Counted from the first letter of the stretch, positions 45,565-54,216 are shown. The stretch: 64,000 nt of DNA from Berkiella sp963803015 (GCA_963803015.1 CAWDKV010000003.1:682001-746000), one strand, 5' to 3'. Notes: generated by a model from the letters alone, not told the origin. Translations and numbers: made by a program.

Positions 45565-46335
45565 TTGCTTTGTAACGCGCAGGATAGCCTCCTTATTCAA
45601 AATTTTTCTGAATTTTGGCTCGACATTTCTAAGCAACCAGGGTTTGAGATTTATCAATCTCAAGGGATCTTAGCCTTAAAAGCGCCTGTTAAAATGCCAG
45701 GAGCGCACTTTGTTTTTGGCCCCATCACACCACAATCCATAAAAGCGGTGAAGACATTTTTTGACGACTACCCTTTTGGGTGGCTCTCTCAATTCATGCA
45801 ACCTCACGAAGAAAAATGGCTTGAAAAGGAAGGTTTTTCAAAACCCATTCTTTTTCCTGAAATGTCTTTAGATTTACAAACTATCACTTCTACCTCTTGG
45901 TCATCTGTCATTAAAATACATAAAATAGATAAAAATAATCTAAATTTATTTGAACAATGGGTTGAGGTTGCATCGCAAACGTTTGAAATTCCTAAAAATA
46001 TCATACAGGAATTTACTAAAGCTACTTTAAATATACCAAGGCAACAGCTGTATCTTGCTGTTTACAATGATCAACCTGTTGGGACAGCATCTGTCTATTT
46101 TGGAAGAAAAGCAGCTGGATTGTATCACCTATCCGTTGCCAAGCCTTTTAGACGAAAAGGAGTTGGCCGGGCAATCACTTATACTTGTTTAGAACATATT
46201 CGCCAAGTGGGTCATACCAAAACAGTGCTTTTCCCATCTGAAATGGCGTTTCCACTTTATACCTCAATAGGATTTCGTATTATTCATCAACATACCCTTT
46301 ACCAATATTGTAAGAGTCCAACATCTTATGAATGA
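45565..46335 (+). CDS. GNAT family N-acetyltransferase
   Basis: 256 residues. The C-terminal GNAT domain is clear: LYLAVYNDQPVGTASVYF, LYHLSVAKPFRRKGVGRAITYTCL (acetyl-CoA loop RRKGVG), LYTSIGFRII. The first 110 residues are a GNAT-like half common in two-domain members. Start is uncertain: the frame opens at TTG 45565, while an ATG at 45552 in another frame gives MDDKLAL then stops, so a one-base frameshift near 45570 is possible. Convergent with the glycosyltransferase gene, overlapping it by 56 bases. Within this locus it might acetylate and protect against the cluster product (inference). Confidence 0.82.
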   Translation: MLCNAQDSLLIQNFSEFWLDISKQPGFEIYQSQGILALKAPVKMPGAHFVFGPITPQSIKAVKTFFDDYPFGWLSQFMQPHEEKWLEKEGFSKPILFPEMSLDLQTITSTSWSSVIKIHKIDKNNLNLFEQWVEVASQTFEIPKNIIQEFTKATLNIPRQQLYLAVYNDQPVGTASVYFGRKAAGLYHLSVAKPFRRKGVGRAITYTCLEHIRQVGHTKTVLFPSEMAFPLYTSIGFRIIHQHTLYQYCKSPTSYE

Positions 46336-47548
46336 CTTTTTCCCATGTAAATTGTTTTTCTGCTTTGAGATGATTGTTGTATGCGATATTGCGCATTAAA
46401 GTAGTATCCTTTTCTAAAGCTTCAAGCGCTTTGATCATTTCAATGGGATTTGACACATAAGGGTTAAAATGAGAGGGAGGGGAGCCTATAATTTCTGGAA
46501 TGGCCCTCACTTTTCGCCCTATTACGGGTAGTCCAAACGCCATAGCCTCACACACAACGAGCCCAAAGGCATCTAATAAGGTAGGAAATACAAATATATC
46601 GTGATTTTGATATAAATCTATTACCTTTGGCTTGGGTTGAGGCGGCAAAAATATGGCAGCAGGGATCTCTGATGGGTTGTTGGGGTGAAAGCGCTCTTCT
46701 GTCACGATTGTCATGACAAAACGTTTTGGATCTAACGCTTTGGCAACCTCGAGTAGTAAATCTCCTCCCTTAGCTGAAAAATCCCTGCCAATAAAGAGAA
46801 CGCGTAAAGGGGCTTGGTAGTTTCTTTCGAGCCATATGGGCATGTCATCAAGATTGGCGCCTGCGCCAACAACGCGCATCTTATCCCGGGAAGACGAGTG
46901 AAATTCCTGACATAAATTAGCAGCATACTGACTGAAAAAAAATAATGATGCTGCTTGTTCAATTGCATTTTTCTCTAAGCTTACAAAAATATCGACGATA
47001 GGAGGGGATTGGCGTGCTTTACCTACAAACCCTTCATGGGGTGAAAAATAGAAGGGAGCTAACGGCGTATCAAGATAATAGTGCATTCGAGGAAATCGAT
47101 GTTTGGGGCTCAATGGCGGATTCATCGTATTCAAGGAAAAAACCGCCACATCAGGTTGGTCTGCCTGTTCAGCAACTAAACGTTTTTCTGTCAGCGTGGA
47201 TAAAGCGCTGATATAAGCCTGTATGGGCGGTATCGCATCCGTCCAGGCACTAACAGATCTCATCGCATCGAGGAATGTTTTGGTTGCGCAATGCTCTCGT
47301 TGTACAGTACTCAGGCTAGCCAGAATGGCTTCTGGGTCTTTAACTTTTGATTTTTGGACAAAACTTTCCACTAAAGCAAGAAAGGGTTCGGTATTGATCA
47401 TTTCTGGAACAAGTGCGAATCCAAGATCAATGTCATGAGATTGACACATCTTGATAAGTGCCTGTCCAAAATAAGAGGGTGTACCTGAATAGTTTAAAGG
47501 ATCTTGCCAATCGCCTTCTGGTAAATAAATAATTTTTTTCAAAGGCAT
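46280..47548 (-). CDS. Glycosyltransferase family 4
   Basis: 422-residue GT-B glycosyltransferase. The C-terminal domain carries LRVLFIGRDFSAKGGDLLLEVAKAL and the EX7E-type DAFGLVVCEAMAFGLPVIG donor-binding motif; KMRVVGAGANLDDMP links the halves. Retaining transfer from a nucleotide sugar is expected. Last gene of operon B, overlapping the deacetylase gene by 10 bases. GT4 plus deacetylase is a known pair for adding and unmasking an N-acetylhexosamine. Confidence 0.92.
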   Translation of the reverse strand: MPLKKIIYLPEGDWQDPLNYSGTPSYFGQALIKMCQSHDIDLGFALVPEMINTEPFLALVESFVQKSKVKDPEAILASLSTVQREHCATKTFLDAMRSVSAWTDAIPPIQAYISALSTLTEKRLVAEQADQPDVAVFSLNTMNPPLSPKHRFPRMHYYLDTPLAPFYFSPHEGFVGKARQSPPIVDIFVSLEKNAIEQAASLFFFSQYAANLCQEFHSSSRDKMRVVGAGANLDDMPIWLERNYQAPLRVLFIGRDFSAKGGDLLLEVAKALDPKRFVMTIVTEERFHPNNPSEIPAAIFLPPQPKPKVIDLYQNHDIFVFPTLLDAFGLVVCEAMAFGLPVIGRKVRAIPEIIGSPPSHFNPYVSNPIEMIKALEALEKDTTLMRNIAYNNHLKAEKQFTWEKVIHKMLDSYNIGKGYVDE

Positions 47549-48333
47549 GATTGAAAAACCTCTCGAGGCCGCACGATCTTTAAACCCAGATCTTGCGTGC
47601 CTTGTAAGAATAATTCAAATTCTTCCATGCGTTTTAAGGCCTCATTTTCTCCCATACAAGCAATCAATTCTGGTGTCAGTAAGCCAGGATGCAAGGTGAG
47701 TGCCGTTATGCCAGAAGGACTCAGTGTATCAATCAGCTCTCTGTAACTCTCTTTTCTGGTTCCAGTAGAGAACCAATAATTCGTCAGCGTTCCAAAATCT
47801 GGACAAGGGATCCCTCTAGATTGGGCACTAGAGATAGATTTGTCGCAGTATAACAATAAGGGAAGCTTGGCATTTTGGGCGAAATCAAATAAAAGATCTT
47901 GTAACCAGTCTACCGCTTCATAAAAAAGCATATGTGTATCTAGATGACTAATTTTAAGCTGCAATTGTTTGGCATACATCAATTGCGCACTAAGCTCTGA
48001 CCAAACATCATCCTTTGTTGCCTGTTCTGCCAGTTCTTCGGTGTTAGCATGAAAATAACCCTGTTTATCAAGTAAAGAGGGAGTAGTGTTGCCACACAAG
48101 GGACGCATGCGTAATCCAGGCCATTCACTAGTGAGAGTCAAGTGAATGCCCACATCAACATCCAACGCAGGGTGTAACATACGAATGAAGTCTAAAATCC
48201 AGGGACCATTCATCATGACAGAGACCGATTTAATCAGTTTTTGATGAAGGAGCTGAATAGCTGCTTGATTGACTGAGCTCAGAATACCGACATCATCAAT
48301 GTTAAAGAGAACGGTTTTTTTTCCTTGGAACAT
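47539..48333 (-). CDS. ChbG/YdjC-type carbohydrate deacetylase
   Basis: 264 residues. FNIDDVGILSSVNQAA (Asp13, Asp14 metal/catalytic pair), GIHLTLTSEWPG, and SHLDTHMLFY are hallmarks of the YdjC/ChbG/HpnK family, which removes acetyl groups from diacetylchitobiose-type or N-acetylhexosamine substrates. Start codon overlaps the methyltransferase stop (TGATG), and its end overlaps the GT4 gene, so all are translationally coupled. Likely deacetylates the sugar added by the neighbouring GT4. Confidence 0.88.
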   Translation of the reverse strand: MFQGKKTVLFNIDDVGILSSVNQAAIQLLHQKLIKSVSVMMNGPWILDFIRMLHPALDVDVGIHLTLTSEWPGLRMRPLCGNTTPSLLDKQGYFHANTEELAEQATKDDVWSELSAQLMYAKQLQLKISHLDTHMLFYEAVDWLQDLLFDFAQNAKLPLLLYCDKSISSAQSRGIPCPDFGTLTNYWFSTGTRKESYRELIDTLSPSGITALTLHPGLLTPELIACMGENEALKRMEEFELFLQGTQDLGLKIVRPREVFQSCL

Positions 48334-49286
48334 CAGCTTTTCCAGAATTTAATTATTTTATAGTCTTGGGCTTCAACAATTTTTTCAAATTTTGCGATGT
48401 TGACGAACCATTTCTCATAATTTAAATGTGCTTTAATCACAATCATCCCATACCCTTGATTCTTGAGTGACTTTAACATTGAATCAAAGATATTGCGTAG
48501 CATTTGGCTGCCCGCATGAGTCGGGGGATTGGAATAAACGGCATCGAATTTAACTCCGGGTAAAAAGTGGGAGCCATCAAAGATGCGCGCTTCACTTTTT
48601 AGATCGTTGAATTTAATGTTATTATTTGCTAAAGCGACAGCACGCGCATCCACATCTACCATCAGGACCGAGGCGCCCCTAGCAGCTAATGTCACACCCA
48701 GGGCACCATAGCCACACCCTACATCAAGAATACTTGCGCCAGACACATCGCTAGCATGGTTTAGCAAAAGTTGGGTGCCGATATCCATACCTTCGCTAGA
48801 AAATAGGCCCTGACGAACCTTAAAAGTAAGGGTTTTATTTGATAAGACATCGAATGTTTCAAAAGAGGAGTCGATATTTGGTATATCGACATTTAAAGAA
48901 TGCGAACAAATCAAGTGTGCAGGCTTGCGTTTCTCTACACTGACTGTGCCAAAATAGCGTTGGCTGATTTTATGAATTGCTCGCAGGGCTTTAGAATCTT
49001 GTACTCTTATTTCTAAAACGCCATCCTGCTTTAATAAGTCAGCGGCAGTTGCAATATCATATTCTATTTGTATATGTGAAGTATAAGGCAGAATATGCAT
49101 GCGAATCGACTGAAATGGCCCTTCGTTTCTGAGATCGAAGAGTTCACAACAACGTTTCTTATGATTTTCAATTTTTGTAAGTCTAAGAACATTGTAATCG
49201 ACAATGATTGCCACATTGGGATCTAATGATTGTGTTTGAGATACGATATATTCGATCTCAACAGGAGTTGGGCAAATGGCGTTCAA
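48333..49286 (-). CDS. RsmC-like class I methyltransferase
   Basis: 317 residues with two halves, as in RsmC/RlmG: a degenerate N-terminal domain and a C-terminal methyltransferase domain with motif I LDVGCGYGALGVTLAARGA and catalytic SNPPTHAG (NPP(F/Y/T) motif for N-methylation). In RsmC this methylates guanine N2 in 16S rRNA; here a base-like or amino-bearing small molecule is conceivable given the GTP cyclohydrolase partner. Start is TTG at 49286, overlapping the ribA stop by 4 bases (TTGA); no better ATG exists upstream. Confidence 0.85.
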   Translation of the reverse strand: MNAICPTPVEIEYIVSQTQSLDPNVAIIVDYNVLRLTKIENHKKRCCELFDLRNEGPFQSIRMHILPYTSHIQIEYDIATAADLLKQDGVLEIRVQDSKALRAIHKISQRYFGTVSVEKRKPAHLICSHSLNVDIPNIDSSFETFDVLSNKTLTFKVRQGLFSSEGMDIGTQLLLNHASDVSGASILDVGCGYGALGVTLAARGASVLMVDVDARAVALANNNIKFNDLKSEARIFDGSHFLPGVKFDAVYSNPPTHAGSQMLRNIFDSMLKSLKNQGYGMIVIKAHLNYEKWFVNIAKFEKIVEAQDYKIIKFWKS

Positions 49287-49933
49287 TCAACATCCAATAG
49301 TTGCAAATGACCACCTTTAGTTTGCTTCGTTTCAAGGTAACGTCTATTGTGTTCGTTAGGAGAAATAACATTGGGTATTCTCTCTACCACTTGAATACCG
49401 TTGCGTTGCAAATGTTCAATCTTTTGAGGATTGTTGGTCATTAATTTAACGGAAGTGACACCGATGCACTTTAAAATTTCGGCAGCAATTCTAAAATCAC
49501 GTTCATCGTCTGCATAACCCAGTGCTCTATTGGCCTCAAAGGTATCTAATCCTTGATCTTGTAAGGTATAGGCACGTATCTTGTTGATAAGACCAATACC
49601 TCTTCCTTCTTGTCTCAAATAAATGATGACACCAACTTCTAATTTACCAATTTGAAACAGTGCAGCATCGAGCTGATCTCGACAATCACATCGCAGAGAC
49701 CCTAAGACGTCGCCAGTTAAACATTCTGAATGAATTCGGACTGGAATAGTGTCCGCTTGCAACAGATCACCGCGAATAATAGCAACATGTTCTTTTTTAT
49801 CGAGGCAGCCCTCAAATGCAACTATTTGAAATTTCCCGTGCCTAGTGGGGAGATGAGCGACACTACCCATCTTGACGAGTGCTTCTACACGCTTATCTTG
49901 TTCGGAAGGACTTTCCCTGTTTTGCTGCACCAC
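49283..49933 (-). CDS. ribA: GTP cyclohydrolase II
   Basis: 216-residue stand-alone GTP cyclohydrolase II. Zinc ligands Cys71, Cys82 and Cys84 in CLTGDVLGSLRCDC, and RQEGRGIGLINK, are all conserved. It opens GTP to 2,5-diamino-6-ribosylamino-4-pyrimidinone 5'-phosphate plus formate, normally for riboflavin but also recruited for 7-azapteridine/toxoflavin-type pathways. GTG start at 49933 preceded by AAGGAG. First gene of operon B, coupled to a methyltransferase, with no other rib gene nearby. This suggests a secondary-metabolite copy, although a sole housekeeping ribA placed here by chance cannot be excluded. Confidence 0.92.
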   Translation of the reverse strand: MVQQNRESPSEQDKRVEALVKMGSVAHLPTRHGKFQIVAFEGCLDKKEHVAIIRGDLLQADTIPVRIHSECLTGDVLGSLRCDCRDQLDAALFQIGKLEVGVIIYLRQEGRGIGLINKIRAYTLQDQGLDTFEANRALGYADDERDFRIAAEILKCIGVTSVKLMTNNPQKIEHLQRNGIQVVERIPNVISPNEHNRRYLETKQTKGGHLQLLDVD

Positions 49934-49976
49934 TCAGTATTAACTCCTTGAGATTGGGGAAATGATACTTGTTGAA

Positions 49977-50005
49977 ATAATATCTCGGTTAATTGTAAAA
50001 TTCAA
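49977..50005 (-). promoter_or_regulatory. Candidate promoter for operon B
   Basis: Read leftward: TTGAAT (50005-50000), 17-base spacer, TATTAT (49982-49977), about 35-40 bases before the GTG start. Confidence 0.4.
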
Positions 50006-50026
50006 TGAATAATCAAATGTATCAAA

Positions 50027-50056
50027 GCTAAAGTTGTATCAAGTGCCCACTTTAGC
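50027..50056. promoter_or_regulatory. Inverted repeat upstream of ABC exporter
   Basis: GCTAAAGT (50027-50034) and ACTTTAGC (50049-50056), spacer 14, ending 19 bases before the ATG at 50076. Could be an operator or a leader hairpin. Confidence 0.4.
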
Positions 50057-50075
50057 AACCATAAGGCCACCGTGA

Positions 50076-51878
50076 ATGAATAACGACTTATCAGCTAAAG
50101 ACATAGTCCTGTTTATTTACAAAGCGCTACTTCCTTTTCGAAGATCCATTATTATTATGTACTTAGTGGCTATTGCCTGGGCAATCGATCTTTCTTTGCG
50201 GCCCTATGTCTTAAAAATAATTGTTGACCGCATTTCACAACCCTTAAATCAGAATGTTTTCAACACAGTAGGTTTTCCGGTCGCCATATACTTCGCAATG
50301 ACCTTTATTTATCTAACCTTATTTAGAATTTATGGGTATGTTATTGAAGTAAAGATGATCCCTAATTTACGTCGCAATATCGCTAATCTCAGTTTTAGTT
50401 CTTTGTTGAAACAAAGCTACGCCTATTATCAGAGCAATTTTGCAGGGAGCTTAACCAACAAGGTTAACGATTTAACCACGAGTATTCCTGAAATCGTCCA
50501 AATTGCGCTTGATCGTTTTTTCAGTCATGCCTTGGCGCTTATTATTGCCATTTTCACCTTATGGCACGTCAATTCTATATTTGCTTTTGGCATGCTTAGT
50601 TGGTCGATTGCCTTTATTATTGGATCACTCTTAGTTTCAAAAAAGATCACGCATTTAGCAGATGTTTGGTCTGAATGTGGCTCTACTATTACGGGGAAAA
50701 TGGTCGACAGTTTATCTAATCTCCTGTCAGTGCGATTGTTCGCAAGAGAAGGACGGGAGCGTACTTCGCTGAATGCAACCTTTGATAAAGCCGTTAATGC
50801 TGAACAAAAACTTCAGAAAGCTTATTTTTGGATATGGTTTTGTTATGGTTACTCATTTGTGATGGTTCAAGGCATAAGCCTTTATTTTCTATTAAAAGGA
50901 CGGCAAGAGGGATGGATCACAGTAGGTGACTTTGTCGTTGTCTTAAGTATTAACTTTGCCATTGCTGATTTTTTATGGCAGTTGACGAAAGATTTCTCAC
51001 AATTTTCCAAATTGTGGGGAACTATCACCCAGGCATTGAGAACCACACAGGTCAGGCCTGACATTGAAGACAAATCGGATGCCAAGACGCTGCAAGCGAG
51101 TCAGGGTCTTATCGTCTTCGACAACGTGCAGTTTAATTACAAAAATACCCAAGTGCTTTTTCAAAATAAATCAATCATCATTGGCTCGGGACAGAAAGTA
51201 GGGCTGGTCGGTTATTCAGGAGGTGGGAAATCCACATTTGTTAATTTAATTCTAAGACTTTATGACGTGACCGAAGGGCGAATTTTAATTGATGGACAAG
51301 ATATTCGTGATGTGACACAAGACTCTCTACGAGAGAATATAGCGACGATCCCACAAGATCCCTCACTCTTTCACCGGTCAATTATGGAAAATATCCGTTA
51401 TGGATCCATCGACGCGAGTGATGAAGACGTGATTATGGCAGCCAAACGTGCTCACGCCCATGATTTTATTATGAAACTTCCCTACGGCTATGCTTCTCTG
51501 GTTGGAGAGCGTGGCGTCAAGCTCTCTGGAGGGCAACGTCAAAGAGTAGCAATTGCCAGAGCCATTTTGAAAAACGCCCCCATATTGATCCTAGATGAGG
51601 CAACCTCACAGCTCGATTCTATTACCGAAAGTGATATACAAGATAGTTTATTAGCATTGATACAAAAAGGATCGTCAGCGCAGACTCATGATACACTTCA
51701 TGCGAAAACTGTGATCGTGATTGCGCATCGTTTATCAACACTTTTGCACATGGATAGGATTCTAGTATTTGAAAATGGCAAAATTGTAGAGGATGGATCG
51801 CATCCTGCGTTATTGGCAAAAAATGGTCTTTATAAGAGTTTCTGGGATGCTCAAGTGGGAGGTTTTTTACAAACCTAA
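50076..51878 (+). CDS. MsbA-like ABC exporter (fused permease-ATPase)
   Basis: 600 residues: six-helix type I exporter domain (about 15-330) then nucleotide-binding domain with Walker A GYSGGGKST (about 380), signature LSGGQRQRVAIARA, Walker B ILILDEATSQLD, and H-loop IAHRLST. A short insertion lies between D-loop and H-loop (QKGSSAQTHDTLHAKT). No N-terminal C39 peptidase domain, so it does not itself cleave double-glycine leaders. Divergent from operon B and convergent with a leader-bearing peptide gene 8 bases away. Probably exports a lipid, glycolipid or the cluster product. Confidence 0.92.
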   Translation: MNNDLSAKDIVLFIYKALLPFRRSIIIMYLVAIAWAIDLSLRPYVLKIIVDRISQPLNQNVFNTVGFPVAIYFAMTFIYLTLFRIYGYVIEVKMIPNLRRNIANLSFSSLLKQSYAYYQSNFAGSLTNKVNDLTTSIPEIVQIALDRFFSHALALIIAIFTLWHVNSIFAFGMLSWSIAFIIGSLLVSKKITHLADVWSECGSTITGKMVDSLSNLLSVRLFAREGRERTSLNATFDKAVNAEQKLQKAYFWIWFCYGYSFVMVQGISLYFLLKGRQEGWITVGDFVVVLSINFAIADFLWQLTKDFSQFSKLWGTITQALRTTQVRPDIEDKSDAKTLQASQGLIVFDNVQFNYKNTQVLFQNKSIIIGSGQKVGLVGYSGGGKSTFVNLILRLYDVTEGRILIDGQDIRDVTQDSLRENIATIPQDPSLFHRSIMENIRYGSIDASDEDVIMAAKRAHAHDFIMKLPYGYASLVGERGVKLSGGQRQRVAIARAILKNAPILILDEATSQLDSITESDIQDSLLALIQKGSSAQTHDTLHAKTVIVIAHRLSTLLHMDRILVFENGKIVEDGSHPALLAKNGLYKSFWDAQVGGFLQT

Positions 51879-51886
51879 ATTTGTCT

Positions 51887-52141
51887 CTATGATTTGTTTA
51901 CTAAATTCGAGAGAAAATACCCTGAGAAACTATTGACGATACTGATGAAAGCTAATCCTGTAACTTCGGAAGGATTGCGGGTAGACAATACTGGAAGTGC
52001 ACAAGTGAGCCCCATCATGCTGCTAATCCCAATAGCAGAATAAGCGTCATAACCTTTATCTGCCAAAGCATAGCTACAGAAAAAGCTAATATGTTTACCG
52101 GCACTCACTTCGGACATTTGGGTTAAATCAAGTTCTCTCAT
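51887..52141 (-). CDS. Bacteriocin-leader-like hydrophobic peptide
   Basis: 84 residues. The N-terminus MRELDLTQMSEVSAGK closely follows the MREL...M..VSGG bacteriocin-type leader (hydrophobic at -4, -7, -12), with Ala-Gly in place of Gly-Gly. The putative mature part (about 68 residues) is hydrophobic, Gly/Ser/Ala-rich and has two cysteines (SFFCSYAL, GLTCALPV) and two likely membrane helices, as in two-peptide or circular-like bacteriocins. ATG at 52141 with AGGGA closely upstream and a candidate promoter at 52178-52204. Ends 8 bases from the convergent ABC exporter gene. Might be exported by it with a separate peptidase, or modified by the nearby radical SAM/SPASM enzymes (inference). Confidence 0.72.
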   Translation of the reverse strand: MRELDLTQMSEVSAGKHISFFCSYALADKGYDAYSAIGISSMMGLTCALPVLSTRNPSEVTGLAFISIVNSFSGYFLSNLVNKS

Positions 52142-52177
52142 ATTTCCCTATTTATTTGTCAAAATAATTGACTGCAG

Positions 52178-52204
52178 AATATAGCAGCATAACTTTGAAG
52201 TCAA
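52178..52204 (-). promoter_or_regulatory. Extended -10 promoter for leader peptide gene
   Basis: Read leftward: TTGACT, 15-base spacer ending TGC, TATATT (52183-52178). The TGn extension may compensate for the short spacing. About 35 bases before the start codon. Confidence 0.4.
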
Positions 52205-52410
52205 GGCCTTAACGCCGATCGAAATATATGCTGGTTTAATCAGGTGATTTTTATATCTCAGAGGCATGCTACCTGCTTATATCCTATATAGAAGTGATAG
52301 CTGTGTAAGTACTAACACTGCTCATTAAATCAGGCGGAAATACACATTTACAGAAATTGTTCTATATTTTAGAGATGTTTGTCTAAATAAACTATTCAGG
52401 AGAGTGATAA

Positions 52411-54069
52411 ATGTCTTCTAATTTCTGGCGTTTGAGTAAAAAACTGACAAGTGCTATCGCACTATTTGGGATGGCTTTATCAGTAGCCGCTCAATCAGAT
52501 ACAACTACCACAACAACAACTACGACTACTAAAACCAAACAACCTAACATTATTGTGATTATGGGAGATGATATTGGCTGGTTTAATATCGGCGCTTATC
52601 ACCAAGGAATAATGTCAGGAAAAACCCCAAACCTAGACAAACTTGCAGCAGAAGGAATGCGTTTTACAGATTATTATGCTGAAGCGAGCTGCACAGCAGG
52701 CCGCGCTAACTTTATTACCGGTGAATTGCCAATCCGAACCGGGCTTACCACTGTTGGTCAAGCAGGAGCGGATGTCGGGATCCCTGACAGAGCCCCCACC
52801 ATTGCGACTGCTCTTAAATCCATGGGTTATGCTACCGGACAATTTGGTAAAAACCATCTTGGCGATTTGAATAAATACTTACCCTGCCAGCACGGGTTTG
52901 ACAAGTTTTTTGGATACCTCTATCACTTAGATGCGATGTCTGATCCCTATTGGTATTCTTACCCTAAAGATCCAAAATTCCGTGATAAATATGGCCCACG
53001 AAATATGGTGCAATGCGAAGCAACTACTGTCGATGATGCGACTGAAATGCCACGCTGGGGTAAAATTGGTAAGCAAAAAATTTCCGATCAAGGACCACTC
53101 GATCCTAAACGGATGGAGACAGTGGATGATGAAATTTTAGCCAAAACCTTACAGTTCATGGATAAAGCGCAAAAAGATAATAAACCTTTCTTTGTGTGGC
53201 TCAATCCAACCCGGATGCACGTATTTACCTTTCTTTCTGATAAATACAAAGCGATGAAGAACTCTGATACCAATTATGGTACAGAAGAAGCAGGTATGGT
53301 CCAATTAGATGATATCGTCGGTTCTGTCATGAAATATCTCAAAGACAAAGGCCTAGATGAAAACACCATTGTTGTTTTCACAACCGATAACGGTGCAGAA
53401 GTCTTCACCTGGCCTGATGGCGGGATGACACCCTTTAAATATGGTAAAGGAACAATCTATGAAGGAGGCTTCAGAGTTCCTGCTCTTGTTCGCTGGCCAG
53501 GTAAGGTCCCTGCTGGTAAAATCCAAAATGGGTTATTCTCAGGTCTGGATTGGTTCCCTACATTGGTTGCATTGGCAGGAAATACAAACATTACAGACGA
53601 ACTCTTAAAAGGCAAAACAATGGGTGATCGTGACTATAAAGTTCACCTTGATGGTTATAACCAAACCGATCTCCTTTTGGGTAAAGGTCCTTCTAAACGG
53701 CATGAGATTTTTTACTTTGCTGAAGCACGTTTAGGAGCTGTTCGGATTGATGATTTTAAATTCCGTTTCATCGATCAACCAGATGGTTGGCCAGGTCCTA
53801 AATTGGCAATCAATATGCCAACGATTACTAATATACGTCAAGATCCTTTCGAGCGTACGCAAGAAATGAATCTGACAGTAGGTGCGCCAGGATACTTTGA
53901 TCAATTCTTGGCTCGTGAGTTCTGGCGCTTCGTGTTTGTCCAACAGCAAGTGAAAAGGCTTGTTGAGACTGCCGTTTTGTACCCGCCTATGCAAAAACCT
54001 GCTTCTTTTAATTTAGAAGCAATCAAAGCACAGGTAGATCAGGCGATTAGCGCTCATTCAGGTCAATAA
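52411..54069 (+). CDS. Exported arylsulfatase (CTAGR type)
   Basis: 552 residues. Signal peptide (LTSAIALFGMALSVAAQS), a threonine-rich linker (about 30-45), metal-binding IVIMGDDIGWFNIG, and formylglycine motif CTAGR with Cys94, the C-x-A-x-R variant. GQFGKNHLGD, FTTDNGAEVFTWPDG and TIYEGGFRVPALVRWPG follow. It hydrolyses sulfate esters in the periplasm after Cys94 is oxidised to formylglycine. Full length. Distinct from the CSPTR sulfatase at 27.1 kb, so not a recent duplicate. Strong terminator directly downstream. Confidence 0.93.
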   Translation: MSSNFWRLSKKLTSAIALFGMALSVAAQSDTTTTTTTTTTKTKQPNIIVIMGDDIGWFNIGAYHQGIMSGKTPNLDKLAAEGMRFTDYYAEASCTAGRANFITGELPIRTGLTTVGQAGADVGIPDRAPTIATALKSMGYATGQFGKNHLGDLNKYLPCQHGFDKFFGYLYHLDAMSDPYWYSYPKDPKFRDKYGPRNMVQCEATTVDDATEMPRWGKIGKQKISDQGPLDPKRMETVDDEILAKTLQFMDKAQKDNKPFFVWLNPTRMHVFTFLSDKYKAMKNSDTNYGTEEAGMVQLDDIVGSVMKYLKDKGLDENTIVVFTTDNGAEVFTWPDGGMTPFKYGKGTIYEGGFRVPALVRWPGKVPAGKIQNGLFSGLDWFPTLVALAGNTNITDELLKGKTMGDRDYKVHLDGYNQTDLLLGKGPSKRHEIFYFAEARLGAVRIDDFKFRFIDQPDGWPGPKLAINMPTITNIRQDPFERTQEMNLTVGAPGYFDQFLAREFWRFVFVQQQVKRLVETAVLYPPMQKPASFNLEAIKAQVDQAISAHSGQ

Positions 54070-54081
54070 CGAGAGATAATA

Positions 54082-54120
54082 AAAACGCCCTCTGTATCAC
54101 TACGGAGGGCGTTTTGTTTT
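54082..54120 (+). terminator. Rho-independent terminator
   Basis: AAAACGCCCTC (54082-54092) pairs perfectly with GAGGGCGTTTT (54105-54115), followed by more T. It lies 12 bases after the sulfatase stop. Confidence 0.9.
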
Positions 54121-54216
54121 ACAAGCCCTTATCACTAAATTTAGATCTACTTCTTGAATGCTCTGCTTTACTACTCCAACTTCATCTGATCAGTGCTGTG
54201 TAAGTGCACGAATATT

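Noticed and set aside
50076..51878. ABC exporter as a dedicated bacteriocin processing transporter
   Set aside because: It lacks the N-terminal C39 cysteine peptidase domain, so it cannot by itself cleave the leader of the adjacent peptide.
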